A stretch of 64,000 bases of DNA, from the NCBI GenBank assembly GCA_024529925.1, contig JAFEUB010000795.1:620001-684000 (forward strand). Reading direction: 5' to 3'. This DNA is from Ophthalmolycus amberensis (lineage: Eukaryota > Chordata > Actinopteri > Perciformes > Zoarcidae). The notes under the pieces were generated by a model that was given only the letters and a program-made list of their open reading frames with translations, was not told where the DNA came from and did not search any database. A program made the position numbers and the translations under genes. Below are positions 1 through 10,820 of this stretch, in pieces; the first letter of the stretch is position 1, and every line of letters starts with the position of its first letter.

Positions 1-363
1 CTACTGTGGAGTTCCTACAAGATATGAATACATGTTTTCCTATCCCTGCCTCCGGACACTGCTCACAATGACCAGTGGGATGTTTTTCTAGTGAGGAAAA
101 GTGTGCTTTTATGATCACTATGAATGATTATCATCATGCTTATTGTTGCCCTTGTTACCCTGCTCTTTTCAAATTGTTCACCCCTACTTCTCACCACCCT
201 CACCCTATTCTACACTGTGAACTTAAATGACAAAGTGGGCAAAATGTAAAATATATTAAAAAGGTGCAACTGACACTTGAAACACACTTGCACTATACCA
301 GTGCTCTAAAGTGTGTCACTAGTATGGCTGGATGACAGACAGATAAGTGAAAAACAGACCAAC

Positions 364-1539
364 CTGAGCAGAATGCAGTTCTCCAACATGCCCCTCTTGC
401 GACTCTCGTACAGCAGGCGTCGCTTCTTGATGTCAGTGGGCTCGCCGGGCCTCTCATCCCAAGGGGGCAAAGGGATCTCAATCAGGTCTCCCCTGGTGTC
501 ATCTGGCGTATCTCCACGATAACCACGAGACGGTACCAGCCCTGTGACTGCCGGTCTCCAGCCTGCCTGGCACAAACCTGTTACCAGCTGACAGACAACA
601 AAACACACAGGTTTGAGACAAATACTAGCACATTGTATTGTATGGTTTCATTACAAATCCATGTGATGGGTCAATTAATTCACTATGTAATCAGTTCAAC
701 ATCTTTTGAAGAAGGCGGTGATGTTGTAATCTTTGTCCTTTCTCTCGTATCTCAATGGGGATTCATGTCGATTACATGAAAGGAAAGTGTGAGTCACACT
801 GAGACCAAATGATTTTATGTAGGGTTGTTTTTGTATTTCTGTATAAAGTATCTATATATTTATTTATCCAGCAATTTTCCTTAGATATGTTGGTATAATT
901 GCCCCCTTTACCTCTCTTGTGTGGTATTCTTGTTCTTACTTCTCTCTGCCATCAAACTCTTAATACTTTGCATTTTCTTTTTGCTGTGTAGAAGAACGTG
1001 TTTTTTTGTTTGGGGCTTTTATTGTGCAAAGACAGCGTAATAAAGAAATGTCAAGAAAAGGAGCTTCCGGTAATGATACATTTACAATGGTATCAATGTA
1101 ACACACACAAGTAGGCTTAAAAAAAGAAACATGCCTTACATGCCTTCTAGTAGATTAAGAACCTGAAGTGCAGTTAGCCTAAATTTAAAATCAATAACGT
1201 CACACCGAAACAGAGAGCGAAGCAGAGGTGAATTAACGTAATGTCCCACGCTGCCCTGTTGTACAACTGTTTACCCCGGGATTGTACCACTGTCCTCCAG
1301 CAGGACACAGTTAACGTTAATGCTACAATATCAACAATATAAGCTGTTTATTTAACTACAACATTAACGTTAATACAATGGTGCTTTGTGGTACCATTAC
1401 ATTTCGCTTAATATTTTTTTCATATTTTTAATTAGCGTTAGATCTTTCAAATGTCCTCGAGTGAACTAGCAACACATCTACAAATAAGTGTAACGTTTAT
1501 CAGATAACTCACCCTTTTCGCAACAACAGAAGAGAGCAT
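364..1539 (-). CDS. sdhaf2: Succinate dehydrogenase assembly factor 2, mitochondrial (5' part: exons 1-2)
   Basis: Two coding exons on the minus strand: exon 1 1539-1513 (nine codons, MLSSVVAKR, donor GTGAGT) and exon 2 587-364 (acceptor TTGTCTGTCAG, donor AG|GTTGGT, 74 codons plus two bases). The exon 2 product contains the family's diagnostic stretches YRGDTPDD, IEIPLPPWDERP and LLYESRKRGMLENCILL, nearly identical to human SDHAF2. SDHAF2 is a mitochondrial matrix protein that promotes covalent FAD attachment to SDHA, needed for complex II; loss in humans causes paraganglioma (family knowledge). The poorly conserved, Arg-containing N-terminus fits a mitochondrial presequence. The remaining exons, about half of the protein, lie left of the window. 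The start is the only ATG upstream of a donor in the correct phase. It is divergently paired with cpsf7. Confidence 0.93.
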
Positions 1540-2349
1540 TTTAACCGTCGTTCTTGTAACGTTGAGAGACTTCTTGGTGAACTGCTTCTCCGCCGTCAAA
1601 ACGCTGCAGACGTCTGAATGTCAGACACCAAACAGTAAAATTACACAAGCAGGTTTCACGTTACAGCAGCACACGGACAACTATCGAGGGGGGACCGGAT
1701 ACGTCTCACACATGACGCCGTAGTGCTAAGGTAACCATCATGGTTGGCCATTTGAAAACATAATTGCTCCCAGCGTGGTAAATTTAAGGTTTGAAACCTA
1801 GTTTGTGTATATTCAGGATTTATTTTTCTTTGATAATCAATGTAATGATAATGTAAAGAGACGTGCAGCAGGAACCAAATGTTGTTTTCTGTTGGTAACC
1901 GGTGAAATATTCCTGACGCACTTCTGGTACTGAAAGATTAGCGTTAGCACACTAGCACTAGCATCATTAGCATTAGCTGACAAGAGAGCGAGGCTCCAGT
2001 AGGCTGAAACTATTTGTATTTAAGCTCATACATTAAAGACCCTGCATGTATTTTGAAAGTGCTCATTGAAATATAATTTATCGACTAATGTTCGCGTGTC
2101 GTATTCTCGGTTTATCATCACATTTTGTCTCAGCTAACGTTAACGTAAGTTTATCATTTTTGTGCGGACTCGAGCTGGTTAACGTTAGCAACAAGGCGCA
2201 ACGCTAACAACAAATCCCGAATATTGAAAGTGCACCTGTTGTTAGCATGCACTGATCATTTGCTACGTGTGCATGTGCGAACCACACCGAAAACAAAACA
2301 TACCTAACGAGCTGCAGTTTCATCAATTGGACCATCCTAGGCCCACGGG
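1540..2349. promoter_or_regulatory. Shared head-to-head promoter region of sdhaf2 and cpsf7
   Basis: About 810 bases separate the two opposing start codons. The interval and the first sdhaf2 intron beside it are richer in CpG than the surroundings and carry many copies of AACGTTA/TTAGCGTTA-type motifs (near 1311, 1363, 1434, 1941, 2134 and 2179). No TATA box at a convincing distance was seen, as expected for housekeeping genes. Transcription start sites cannot be placed from sequence alone. Bidirectional activity is inferred from gene orientation. Confidence 0.6.
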
Positions 2350-5300
2350 ATGGCTGCTAGACCTGCAGCCGGACCAAGTACCTCCAAAACGGACTTCATT
2401 GATCTTTACAGTGACCTGAATCAAAACGACGATGTGAGTGATCTTTTTTTGTAGAAGCAAATGCATCAGCGAGAGCAGCATAGGAGTGCAACATTAGATT
2501 AGATAGTTGTCAGCACCTTGTTTTAGTGAAGTTAAAATATATATTTTTGCATTTTAAATCCGTGTTAACTGATCACAACATGTTCAACGTCAGAGTTTAA
2601 CCCTCTTTTTGTGTGGGAGGACTATAGTTGGATGGACGAGCGTATTTGCAGTAAAAAATAAAACTACATTTCATTTTGTTTTTATTATTCAGGCGTCCAT
2701 AGCCTCAGCTATCAGAATCAAGCCCATCTTCTTGTGATGCTGTGTTGTGTGTTTTATTCACCAGAGTAGAAAATGCACTGAATCGAGTACCATTCTCGTA
2801 GCCTTTATGTTGTGCACAGATCCTTGTAGTTTAGGCAATTCCAGAAAATACAGAAACAATCCCATGTTACTCCACATTTCTTGCAGCTGCAGGAGAGCCC
2901 GGGGATTCGTATTTCCTCGGGCAGTGTATAGTTCATTTATGCTCTTTACATTGAGGATCGAGGTTAACAGAATATAACATAATATGATATTGTTGCTTTT
3001 TTTCTATCACACACAGGATTTGGACAGAATTGCTGAAGCAAATGAACTTTATGATGCTGTCCTAACTGGCTCAGTCGATCGGGACAAGAAAGTCACTACA
3101 AATGTGGCAAACAAGACGCAACCTAAAGAGGAGGCTAAATCAACAGCAGTGAAAATCCAACAAGGAAGACACTCTCTGAGGAGACTGTCTTTATATATTG
3201 GAAATTTCCCCTGGGTGAGTAACACCCTCTCTGTGTTAATATTAATTACCCTTTTATTGTATTGTCCAATACCATTTCTGTTTTGTCCACATGGGTTTGC
3301 GGAGCAAAGAATAGATGAAACAGAACGGAGAAATAAGTTCCTTTATCACAATCAAGAGCGCAAGTAACTATCTATCCTCCTTTCTCACCCTCAATTTCCC
3401 AAAACTGCGACTATCTCCAGTGGACATCTGATAAGGACATCATGTGCATGGCTCAAACATTGGGTGTGAAGGACATCAAAGAGATTAAATTTGCTGAGAA
3501 CAAAATTAATGGCCAGTCAAGAGGGTGAGTGGTTGCAGATTTAATGTTTATAAAGAAAAAAATCAAATTTCCTGTGAATATTTTTGACTTGGTGTTGGTA
3601 GCCATACATGTGTTGTTTCTTCGTGTGTTTAACAGCTTTGCTGAAGTGGTGGTAACCTCAGAAGAGTCATTGAAAATATTGTTGGAAAAAATACCCCAAT
3701 GTGAGCTCAATGGGGATAAGGTAGACTGTCGCTTTGCAACTCGCCAGAACCTCGGTGTGTTTGAGGACGTAGCAAATAAACGTAAGATCACCACAAATCT
3801 TGAAAACACTTGAGTTTACATTATATTGCAACATGTCAGTATTACTGTCATTTCTCACAAAAACACTGTGTTCTCTGTAGGTATACCCCTGCGTCTTAAT
3901 TCCAGAGATCCTAAGGAGTCCGATTTTTCAGATAGGATTCCCTCTTTATTATCACAGGAGCCCAGTCACCCCCCTTTACCTCCACTTTTTCCATCACATC
4001 CACTTATAAACAGGTTTCCCCCATTACCCAACGCTTACCATAGTCATCCACCTCCTCCTTTCCCACACATGCCGCCAAACATCCCTCCACCCATGCCACC
4101 CCCTTTGTTCCCTCCTCATCCAATCCATGTTCCCAGCCAACCAGCTCCCAGTCTGCATGTAAATCCGGCATTCTTCCCCCCGGCACAAGACGGGCACAGC
4201 AGCCAAGTTTACAGCCAACAAAAGTGAGAGCATACACTGTTTTAATATTTAAAGCTATTGCAAACCATGAACCGTGATATGTTTTGTTTCACAATTAGAT
4301 AAGATGATGATGTTGTTGTGGAAAGTGAATCTTTACGTAGCACAAAGACCAGCATGATAAAGCATATGGAACATATTCAGGATAATACAACACATTGAGA
4401 TTCAGCATCTTTTGTCATAGCGATTATGGAAATATCTTTCTATGGCAAAAGTTATTTTTTTTAGTAACAACAATCTGTGCTTTTCTTTCAGACAAACACC
4501 TCGAAATACAGATAGAGATTTTGAAGAGCTGATGAACAGAAATAAAGCCGTCGCAAGCAGCGCCATCAGCAAGGCTGTGTCTGGAGCAACAGCTGGTAAG
4601 TACAGCTCATCGCATTCTGTTGAGTAGAAGAAAAATCAGAACTTATTTGGCTCCGTGGAAAAATAACTGCTCCCTACCAATTACTGACGAACATATGGAA
4701 ACCCTCTTACAATATAATTTATAATGATAAAACAGTACTCGGACCCTTTAATCAAAGTTAGTGCCGTTCACTATCAGTTAATTCAAGTCTCAATACATTT
4801 TTCTACAACATACCATATTCATGACTAAATAAGCAACAATCAAAACTTTAAAAAGGAAATAGTTAACCTTTGTTATTTATAAGAGTTTAAGACTCAAACT
4901 CGGCTAATCCGCTTCATCAGTACTGTGTGCGCTTGTAGTTTGATCAGATGTGATTGACAGCGGCCTGGCAACACAAGCAAACCACATGTAAATGCATGAC
5001 ATCACTGTTTTCCAACCAAACCCTGCCCACTTCAAACAAATAAGAAGATAAAGGGGAAAATGTACGACTCCCATCAGATAAAGCTGACAAAAAAAAAGTA
5101 GTTTTCAGGTTCCAACATTTATTCCACTTCCTCCCTGCAGTTCCTCTCTAGATCATTCAGACTGGAACATCTTTGAGTTCTCTTATTGTACATGTTGATA
5201 TTCAGTAGGGGCTCAAGGCCAAGCTCTCTGTTTGTTCTTCTATCCTATTTTCCAATTCCTGTCACAGAGAAGCATCAGTGTAACAAAATATTAAAACCAC

Positions 5301-5933
5301 CATCAACCGATATGGGTTTCCAGTCTTCCTGTAGCATGGAGTTATGTGGAGGGTAAATGTCATTTTAAAACTTATTTTAGGAACCCAAAGAGTGCTGAAG
5401 TGCTTCACTACTTTACTGTCTCTAATATCTCACTTCTCCAATTGCTCATTCAGGAGACTTGCGGGTTGCCATGGAGACTCTATTAACGGCCATCGCCATC
5501 ATTAAGCAGTCCAGAGTGTTCGGAGATGAACGCTGCCAAGCCCTGGTCACCTCCCTCAAGGACTGTCTAGTCTCTATCCAGGGCAACTATGGCTACAGGT
5601 GTGTGTGTGTGTGTGTAATTATGCTTCAGGACTCTCAGACATGTCGTCGTTCAAAGCTTGTGTGTCCAAGCTGAGGATCAAGTCGGTCACAAATGCACGT
5701 TTCTCTGCAGGAGTAGCAGTCGTTCTGGGGAAGAGGAAAGGGACCGGGACAGGGGTCGCGACAGAGAGCGCGATAGAGAACGGGACAGAGAACGGGACCG
5801 AGAAGACTCTTCTGGCTGGGACGGTGCAGGAATGTCCCGAAGACACAGACAGGGCTCCCGGAGCGGAGAGAGGGACAAGGAGCGCTCCAGAGAACGGGAA
5901 AGGCACCGAGATTACAGAGACCGATACCGCTAA
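2350..5933 (+). CDS. cpsf7: Cleavage and polyadenylation specificity factor subunit 7 (CFIm59)
   Basis: Eight coding exons: 2350-2433, 3017-3214, 3421-3524, 3636-3781, 3881-4223, 4492-4595, 5454-5598, 5711-5933. All junctions keep frame and use GT-AG, giving 448 residues (human about 471). The protein has an acidic N-terminus with FIDLYSDL and ELYDAVLTG. One RRM lies at roughly residues 84-165, with RNP2-like LYIGNF and RNP1-like GQSRGFAEVVV followed by FATRQNL. A Pro/His-rich segment (about 195-290) ends in HVNPAFFPP. A conserved block FEELMNRNKAVASSAISKAVSG continues into METLLTAIAIIKQSRV, and the C-terminus is an Arg/Glu/Asp repeat domain. This order is that of CPSF6/CPSF7; the ATRQNL and TAIAxIKQSRV segments point to CPSF7. 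As part of cleavage factor Im it binds NUDT21/CPSF5, recognises UGUA and steers poly(A) site choice in the nucleus. The proline-rich segment is shorter than in mammals. Confidence 0.95.
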
Positions 5934-6860
5934 CTTGGTAAACCTCCCTTTAACTTTTCCATCCAACACACCGGTTAGTTATTCGGTGCATGTTTTATTA
6001 TTATTACACAGTTCTTAGTGCATTGTATCATATTGAGCTTCTGTGTTTTGAAGTAAATCAAGACCACAACAGAGAAGACTGCCTAACTAAAAGTGTCCAA
6101 ATGAAACGGGAGTGTGACATCACAGAGCTATACCCGTGTTGGTTAGTTTCTCTCATAAGACGTCCTTTAGCTCGCTTGCTTGGTGTCCCCAATAATGCAG
6201 AATCATCATAGCATATAGTGATAACAGTTATTGAGTAGCTCCACTACCTACAGATTTTGTTTCTCTGCAACAGTCACCATGCTCAACCTTCTGGACGTCA
6301 ATCATGATCTTACTGCTTACAGCATCATTTCTCTGTTTGTAAATGTCTCGGCATGTCGTATCTCTTTTCAACAGTAACATTTCTGTTCATTAAACCAGAT
6401 CCCAGGACGGACTAACTCTAGATACTAAAGACTGAAGTAGAGCAGACTGCCTCGAGTACTTTGCCCCATATAAATGGAGTGAGCTTCAGAAGACTTAAAA
6501 CTTGTGTCACCGTATTGAATGAATTTAAACTTTTTATTAAACTTAGCTATTTTGGGCCTTTTAATAGATGTCTGTGATTGATTCTGATGCTTTTTGTTTG
6601 GGCTTGTGTTCCTGACTGCTTGCTGTGTCTGTTTCTTCTGCTGTACTCGGGTCTCTCTTGCAAAACAGCTAATGATCTCAATGAGACTACATGATTGAAA
6701 AATGTATCCATTTGTAAAAAGCTTCAACAAACATGATGCAAGATGTGCTTCATGTTTTTATTTCATGAAGTCTTTCAGGTAGACAATTATGAAATCATTG
6801 GAATATGACTGTCTAACAAATGTAAGAGTGGTTAAAATGTTATTGAATAAAATACAATTT
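5934..6860 (+). other. cpsf7: cpsf7 3'UTR, probable
   Basis: Non-coding sequence follows the TAA stop at 5931-5933. The first good polyadenylation hexamer is AATAAA at 6846-6851, giving a 3'UTR of about 0.9 kb. An alternative ATTAAA at 7589-7594 would extend it to about 1.7 kb and bring it close to the convergent 3' end of polr2l. Which is used cannot be told from sequence. Confidence 0.5.
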
Positions 6861-7766
6861 TGTTAAGATGGAATAGATAACATCACATGCATATTATTTT
6901 TCTGTGCTCAACTTATTTATGGATGTCAGGTATTGTCTCATATCTGGCCAATGAGACTCTTCAGTCCAAAACAGTCATTTTAGGCATGTGATTCATTTCT
7001 AAAAGACGTCCTGTAGTACAGACTTCTAGGTTTATTTTAATGTTTTAGGCTGTATTGGACAGACCGTTAACATAACTAGAAACCTTTTTTTATTTTCAAT
7101 CAATACCAAGGTTTGTAAAGTTCTTTAGTTTTAGGATTCCCAAGAATTGGCATAAGATGCTAGTACAAATTGCCACTTAGTACTGTAGTTGTACGGACAA
7201 ACACATTCTGAGGCTCTTGCTTTATTGTGCTGTTGGCTTTTACAGTCCATATTTGATTTGTATGAATGTGACTTTGAAATTATGCTTTTTTTTCCTCCCC
7301 AGACTGATGGAGTGTTTAAGTGTGAAGACGAAGATTTTTTTGTTTGTTTCTGCTGTTGCGTAAAAATCTTGAGGAATCTAAAGGTGAGACTGAAGATGTA
7401 TCTCCAAAAGTATAAAGTGTACTTTTTTTTCTTCCAACCATTGTCTGTACATACTGGGACTTTTACCTGTTTTAAGAAGAAAAAAAAAATGTAGATTTGC
7501 TGCTGGATCATCAGATTCCAATGCTTGCATGTGCAGGAACACCTTAATAACTTATGTAATACAGTGTGCTGTTATCATTTTCTTTTGTATTAAATCTATA
7601 GATTAAAAACACATTCCCTGACAATATAATCCGTTTTATTTCCTCTGACATTTAGGGTGCATTTCATCTGCTCACTGGAACACAACGATGTAATAATTAC
7701 CTATATTTGTACTTTCATTGCAGTAACTGGCTAAAACAGTAATACTGGTAACGTCATTTCACAGAC
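6861..7766. other. Convergent intergenic gap between cpsf7 and polr2l
   Basis: AT-rich sequence with T- and A-runs and no supported gene. Short open frames on both strands here (for example 7131-7511 minus) are low-complexity, without family resemblance or splice context. It probably holds transcription termination regions for both flanking genes. Confidence 0.5.
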
Positions 7767-7772
7767 TTTATT
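7767..7772 (-). terminator. polr2l: Probable polr2l poly(A) signal
   Basis: TTTATT on the plus strand reads AATAAA on the minus strand, about 170 bases beyond the polr2l stop codon. Position and orientation suit the cleavage signal of this gene. Confidence 0.5.
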
Positions 7773-7865
7773 TAGAAAACAAAACATTATCAAATAGGTG
7801 CACAAATTAATGTTCCATAAGTCTCTACTCGAGTTGCCATTTGTTGTCGCATAAATATTTTAACA

Positions 7866-7906
7866 GGGCTGTGGCATGGACATTCAATGTGTCCATGCCA
7901 CAGCCC
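7866..7906. repeat. 17-bp perfect hairpin in the polr2l 3'UTR
   Basis: GGGCTGTGGCATGGACA at 7866-7882 is followed by a 7-base spacer and its exact reverse complement at 7890-7906. It lies about 40 bases past the polr2l stop, so a polr2l mRNA ending at the 7767-7772 signal would carry it. It could be a template-switch inverted duplication or a functional RNA stem. Confidence 0.85.
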
Positions 7907-7944
7907 CTAAAGTCCACGTTGTTCTTGAAGGTAGCCAGTAACGA

Positions 7945-8542
7945 TCACTTCTCCAATGGAGCATAATTCAACAATTTCTCAATAAGATCCACATGAGAAA
8001 GGAGCATCCGCCGACAACAGTATCTCTTCAGGCCCAGGGCGTCGAGGGCATCACTTAAGAGGGAGAGAGGAGGTAATGTTAGTCCCAATGCATGGCATAC
8101 AGATCACGGAGTGAATAACATTTACAGTAGACTATAGTAAGGATAGCATCGCAGGTGGCCTCAGATAATTGCTCTGATTTATCGCATCACAAGTCTGACT
8201 GTAGACAACTCGAAACCTTGGAGGAAATGAACATAACATGAATAGGCTGAAAGGTTTGATGCGTTTGTTGTACTTCCACTTCACTGCGACTAGAAGATGC
8301 TTTTGGCACAACTGCTGTACACGTTGCATATTTACTTGTTTTGGTTTATACTTCATCCGTATTCACGATTTTAGTAGTATATTGCCACGAACGGTACTAC
8401 CAGTGACATCTGAAGATGCAACTAAAACCATCAGGTATGTATCTCACCCCTCAGTATACTCTGCTTGAAGTAGGCCGAGGTATGCCTCCCACTTGTTACC
8501 CACGATCTTCCCACACGTGAAGCACCGGATGGGGATTATCAT
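7945..8542 (-). CDS. polr2l: DNA-directed RNA polymerases I, II and III subunit RPABC5 (RPB10)
   Basis: Two coding exons on the minus strand: 8542-8448 (donor GG|GTGAGA) and 8053-7945 (acceptor CTTAAG). Together they encode exactly 67 residues plus stop, the universal length of this subunit. The start MIIPIRCFTCGKIVGNKW and the later RYCCRRMLLSHVDLIEKLL are almost identical to human POLR2L. Zinc is bound by the CFTC pair (Cys7, Cys10) and the adjacent CC pair (Cys44, Cys45), all present. The protein is a small structural subunit shared by all three nuclear RNA polymerases, seated near the RPB2/RPB3 side. An acceptor (TCTGTCCCCAG) about nine bases before the ATG shows that the 5'UTR is spliced to an upstream exon. 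Confidence 0.97.
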
Positions 8543-9091
8543 TGTGAGACACCTGGGGACAGACAGAGGCACCCTGTTAACAACCATAGCCGAGTGAAAC
8601 ATGTAATGCTGGCAAGATAACAGACGTTAGCCGTCAGTTTACCAGTAACTCTAACTGAAACCATTGCGTTTCATTCAAGTAACGTCAAGTAGCATTATAG
8701 TTAACATGCAGTATGCAGTATGCAGCGGTAAACCTAGGCTTATAAATTTACGTTATTAGTTAACGTTAGCTAGCCAACTTCAACGTTTTACTAACTTTCC
8801 AGCTACACAGCTTAGCTTTAATGGACGTTGAAAGATTAATGCAAAATCAGTCTTAACCTACAGTAGTTTGTGTACTTAGAAGTGTTTATCTTGATGCTGT
8901 ATTTCCCGGAGTTATTTGGCGAATTAAGGTTTAATGTTAGCATCGGGTCTAAACTGTAGCCACGCGATTAGCACAACAGTAAACTAACGCTAACGTTAGC
9001 TACCGTTATCCGCCACGTTGCCACGAATTAACAATGTTAGTTATTTACAAGTCAAAACCAAGTGTATAAATGGCAAATCTTATTTACTCAC

Positions 9092-9200
9092 CGTCACCAC
9101 TGAAGTTTACCCAAACGTATGTGTTATGTTAGTCTGAGAGAAACTAGCAGCGAGAGAGTGGTTGTTGCTTCCCTCGTTCTGTCCAGCAGCAACAAAAGCA
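9092..9200 (-). other. polr2l: Inferred non-coding first exon and promoter of polr2l
   Basis: On the minus strand GGTGACG|GTGAGTAAA forms a consensus donor at 9091-9090. It is the most convincing partner for the acceptor just upstream of the polr2l ATG. The exon would end at 9092; its 5' limit near 9200 is a guess. The intron between (about 8552-9091) and this flank hold repeated TAACGTTAGC motifs (8761, 8991). Confidence 0.5.
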
Positions 9201-9608
9201 ACGTTTCTTCTTCTTCTTTATTATCTTATTGGCGGACTACAAACCAACGTTTAAGGTGCATGCCGCCACCTATTGTACCGGAGTGTGTAACAGCATGCCT
9301 TTATGACAATTATCATTTAAACACAATAATAATGTTATTATTTATAAATAAATAAATAAAAATTATAAACAAAAGCATCATCCTTCAAAATAAAAGCCTA
9401 ACTTACTCAAAGGTTTGATTGTAATACACTTATACAGTTTATTGGATACAAACCATAAAACTCATTGATATAGGAAGCCCAAAATGTTTGAAACATCTCC
9501 CAATACAACATTAAACATTTCCACACAACCACACACTAAGTATCACTCTTTAATGAACCTTTGTTCCAATGTTTAAAGAATGCTTGAATGATGTCGTAAC
9601 CATAACAT

Positions 9609-9792
9609 GTCCACCCTGTTACGCTTATTCGTAGTCCAAATCAATCATTTTTAGTCATTTTGAAAATAAGGTTAATAAATGTACTAAAAATCTTCCTCTG
9701 TTGTCACTAAGTGCTAGCATCTCATGAGTAGTAATGGCTAACTTTAGCATAAAATGTCCCCCCTGTTACCGTCACACAGTAACAGGGTGGAC
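9609..9792. repeat. Inverted repeats of a 14-base motif GTCCACCCTGTTAC
   Basis: The motif occurs at 9609-9622, in a one-mismatch copy (GTCCCCCCTGTTAC) at 9756-9769, and in exact reverse complement at 9779-9792. The last two form a hairpin with a nine-base loop. The block sits about 125 bases before the decayed Lys/Arg-rich ORF and probably belongs to the same mobile or multicopy element. Confidence 0.7.
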
Positions 9793-9915
9793 GTACGTTA
9801 AGTGTTGGAGTAGTGTTTCCAGCGTGTTGGTATTCATCATTAATTGATGATGAATCTATTTGTTATATACTTTTAAAATATTTGTTAAAAATGGCATGCT
9901 TGTATTTGTCAGGAA

Positions 9916-10262
9916 ATGGCGCCCCTGTCTGCTGCAGAAAAGCAGTGGCGCTAAAGGGCACGTCGGGTTTCAGACGTTGAAAGAAGGCAGCAATACCTCA
10001 AAAAAGAGAAGGATAGGTCGAGAAAGGACAGAGTAAAAGTTAGAAAAAAGAAAGTGTCAGACCTCAGTGAAAGAGAGAAGAGAGCACAGAGAAAGAAATG
10101 TCGAGAAAGGAAGAAAAAGCTTCAGAAGAGTGTCAGAGCCCGGACTGCTCTTTCTCCAAGACCAAGTGGAGGCCTCATAACCTTGGAAAGGAAGGCAAGC
10201 AACAGATTACCGGTACCTGCTGAACACAAAGAGAAAGTAAAGGCTTTCTTTTTAAGGGATGA
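9916..10262 (+). pseudogene. Broken Lys/Arg-rich ORF resembling a multicopy fish protein family
   Basis: From the ATG at 9916 the frame reads MAPLSAAEKQWR, hits a TAA at the thirteenth codon, then continues RARRVSDVERRQQYLKKEK and a long basic, probably helical stretch to KVKAFFLRDD at about 10262. There it runs into a short-period tandem repeat. The layout (WRYRARR with the tyrosine codon now a stop, repeated basic ERRQxYLKKEKDRxRK blocks, then FFLRDD) resembles, from memory, the N-terminus of a repetitive group of uncharacterised teleost proteins thought to be transposon-linked. No transposase domain remains. The stop and abrupt loss of frame indicate a dead copy. The 3' limit is where similarity seems to end. 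Confidence 0.5.
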
Positions 10263-10412
10263 CATCTCTCGAAATATCTCGAAATTCCGACTTACTAAGT
10301 CGAAATTTCGAGATAGTAAGTCGAAATTTCGAGATAGTAAGTCGAAATTATGAGATAGTAAGTCGAAATTTCGAGATAGTATCTCGAAATTATGAGATAC
10401 TGAGAAATTTCG
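10263..10412. repeat. Tandem repeat of a 21-base partly palindromic unit (TAAGTCGAAATTTCGAGATAG)
   Basis: Roughly six to seven diverged units alternate TCGAAATTTCGA with TCGAAATTATGA. The core TCGAAATTTCGA is self-complementary, so the array can fold on itself. It starts inside the decaying ORF and may have grown by replication slippage. Confidence 0.8.
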
Positions 10413-10468
10413 ACTTTCGATGAAGTTACGGTGCTTTTATTCTGAAATTGTATTTGACGTTGCGAACT

Positions 10469-10587
10469 GTTTCCGCTTCCGGTTGCGGTCGAATCAGATC
10501 GTCACTCTGTACAGTTCTATGACTTACATCGTCAATGACGATCTGACCGCAACCTGACCTTTATTTTTTCCTCACAGTGGCGGAAAC
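10469..10587. repeat. Long imperfect inverted repeat (possible MITE or cruciform)
   Basis: GTTTCCGC, GGTTGCGGTC and TCAGATCGTCA on the left (10469-10503) are matched in reverse order by TGACGATCTGA, CCGCAACC and GCGGAAAC on the right (10535-10587). A short spacer lies in the middle. It may be a miniature inverted-repeat element or the end of the adjacent repeat complex. No target duplication was recognised. Confidence 0.6.
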
Positions 10588-10624
10588 GGGCTTCCATATA
10601 AACCAGAGCAAAAGTACAGTGCAG

Positions 10625-10820
10625 AAACAAACTAATACGAATACAATAAGTGCAACAAACTAATATGAATACAATAAGTGCAACAAACTAATATGAATAC
10701 AATAGGTGCAACAAACTAATATGAATACAATAAGTGCAACAAACTAATATGAATACAATAGGTGCAACAAACTAATATGAATACAATAGGTGCAACAAAC
10801 TAATATGAATACAATAGGTG
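10625..10820. repeat. 28-bp minisatellite, seven copies
   Basis: Seven head-to-tail units of 28 bases (CAACAAACTAATATGAATAC followed by AATARGTG), at 10625, 10653, 10681, 10709, 10737, 10765 and 10793. They are nearly identical; the main difference is AATAAGTG versus AATAGGTG, plus an ACGAA variant in the first unit. Such homogeneity indicates recent expansion. Confidence 0.95.

Noticed and set aside
5619..5969. Minus-strand frame opposite the Arg/Glu-repeat exon of cpsf7
   Set aside because: Complement of repetitive CGN/GAN codons in a real exon.
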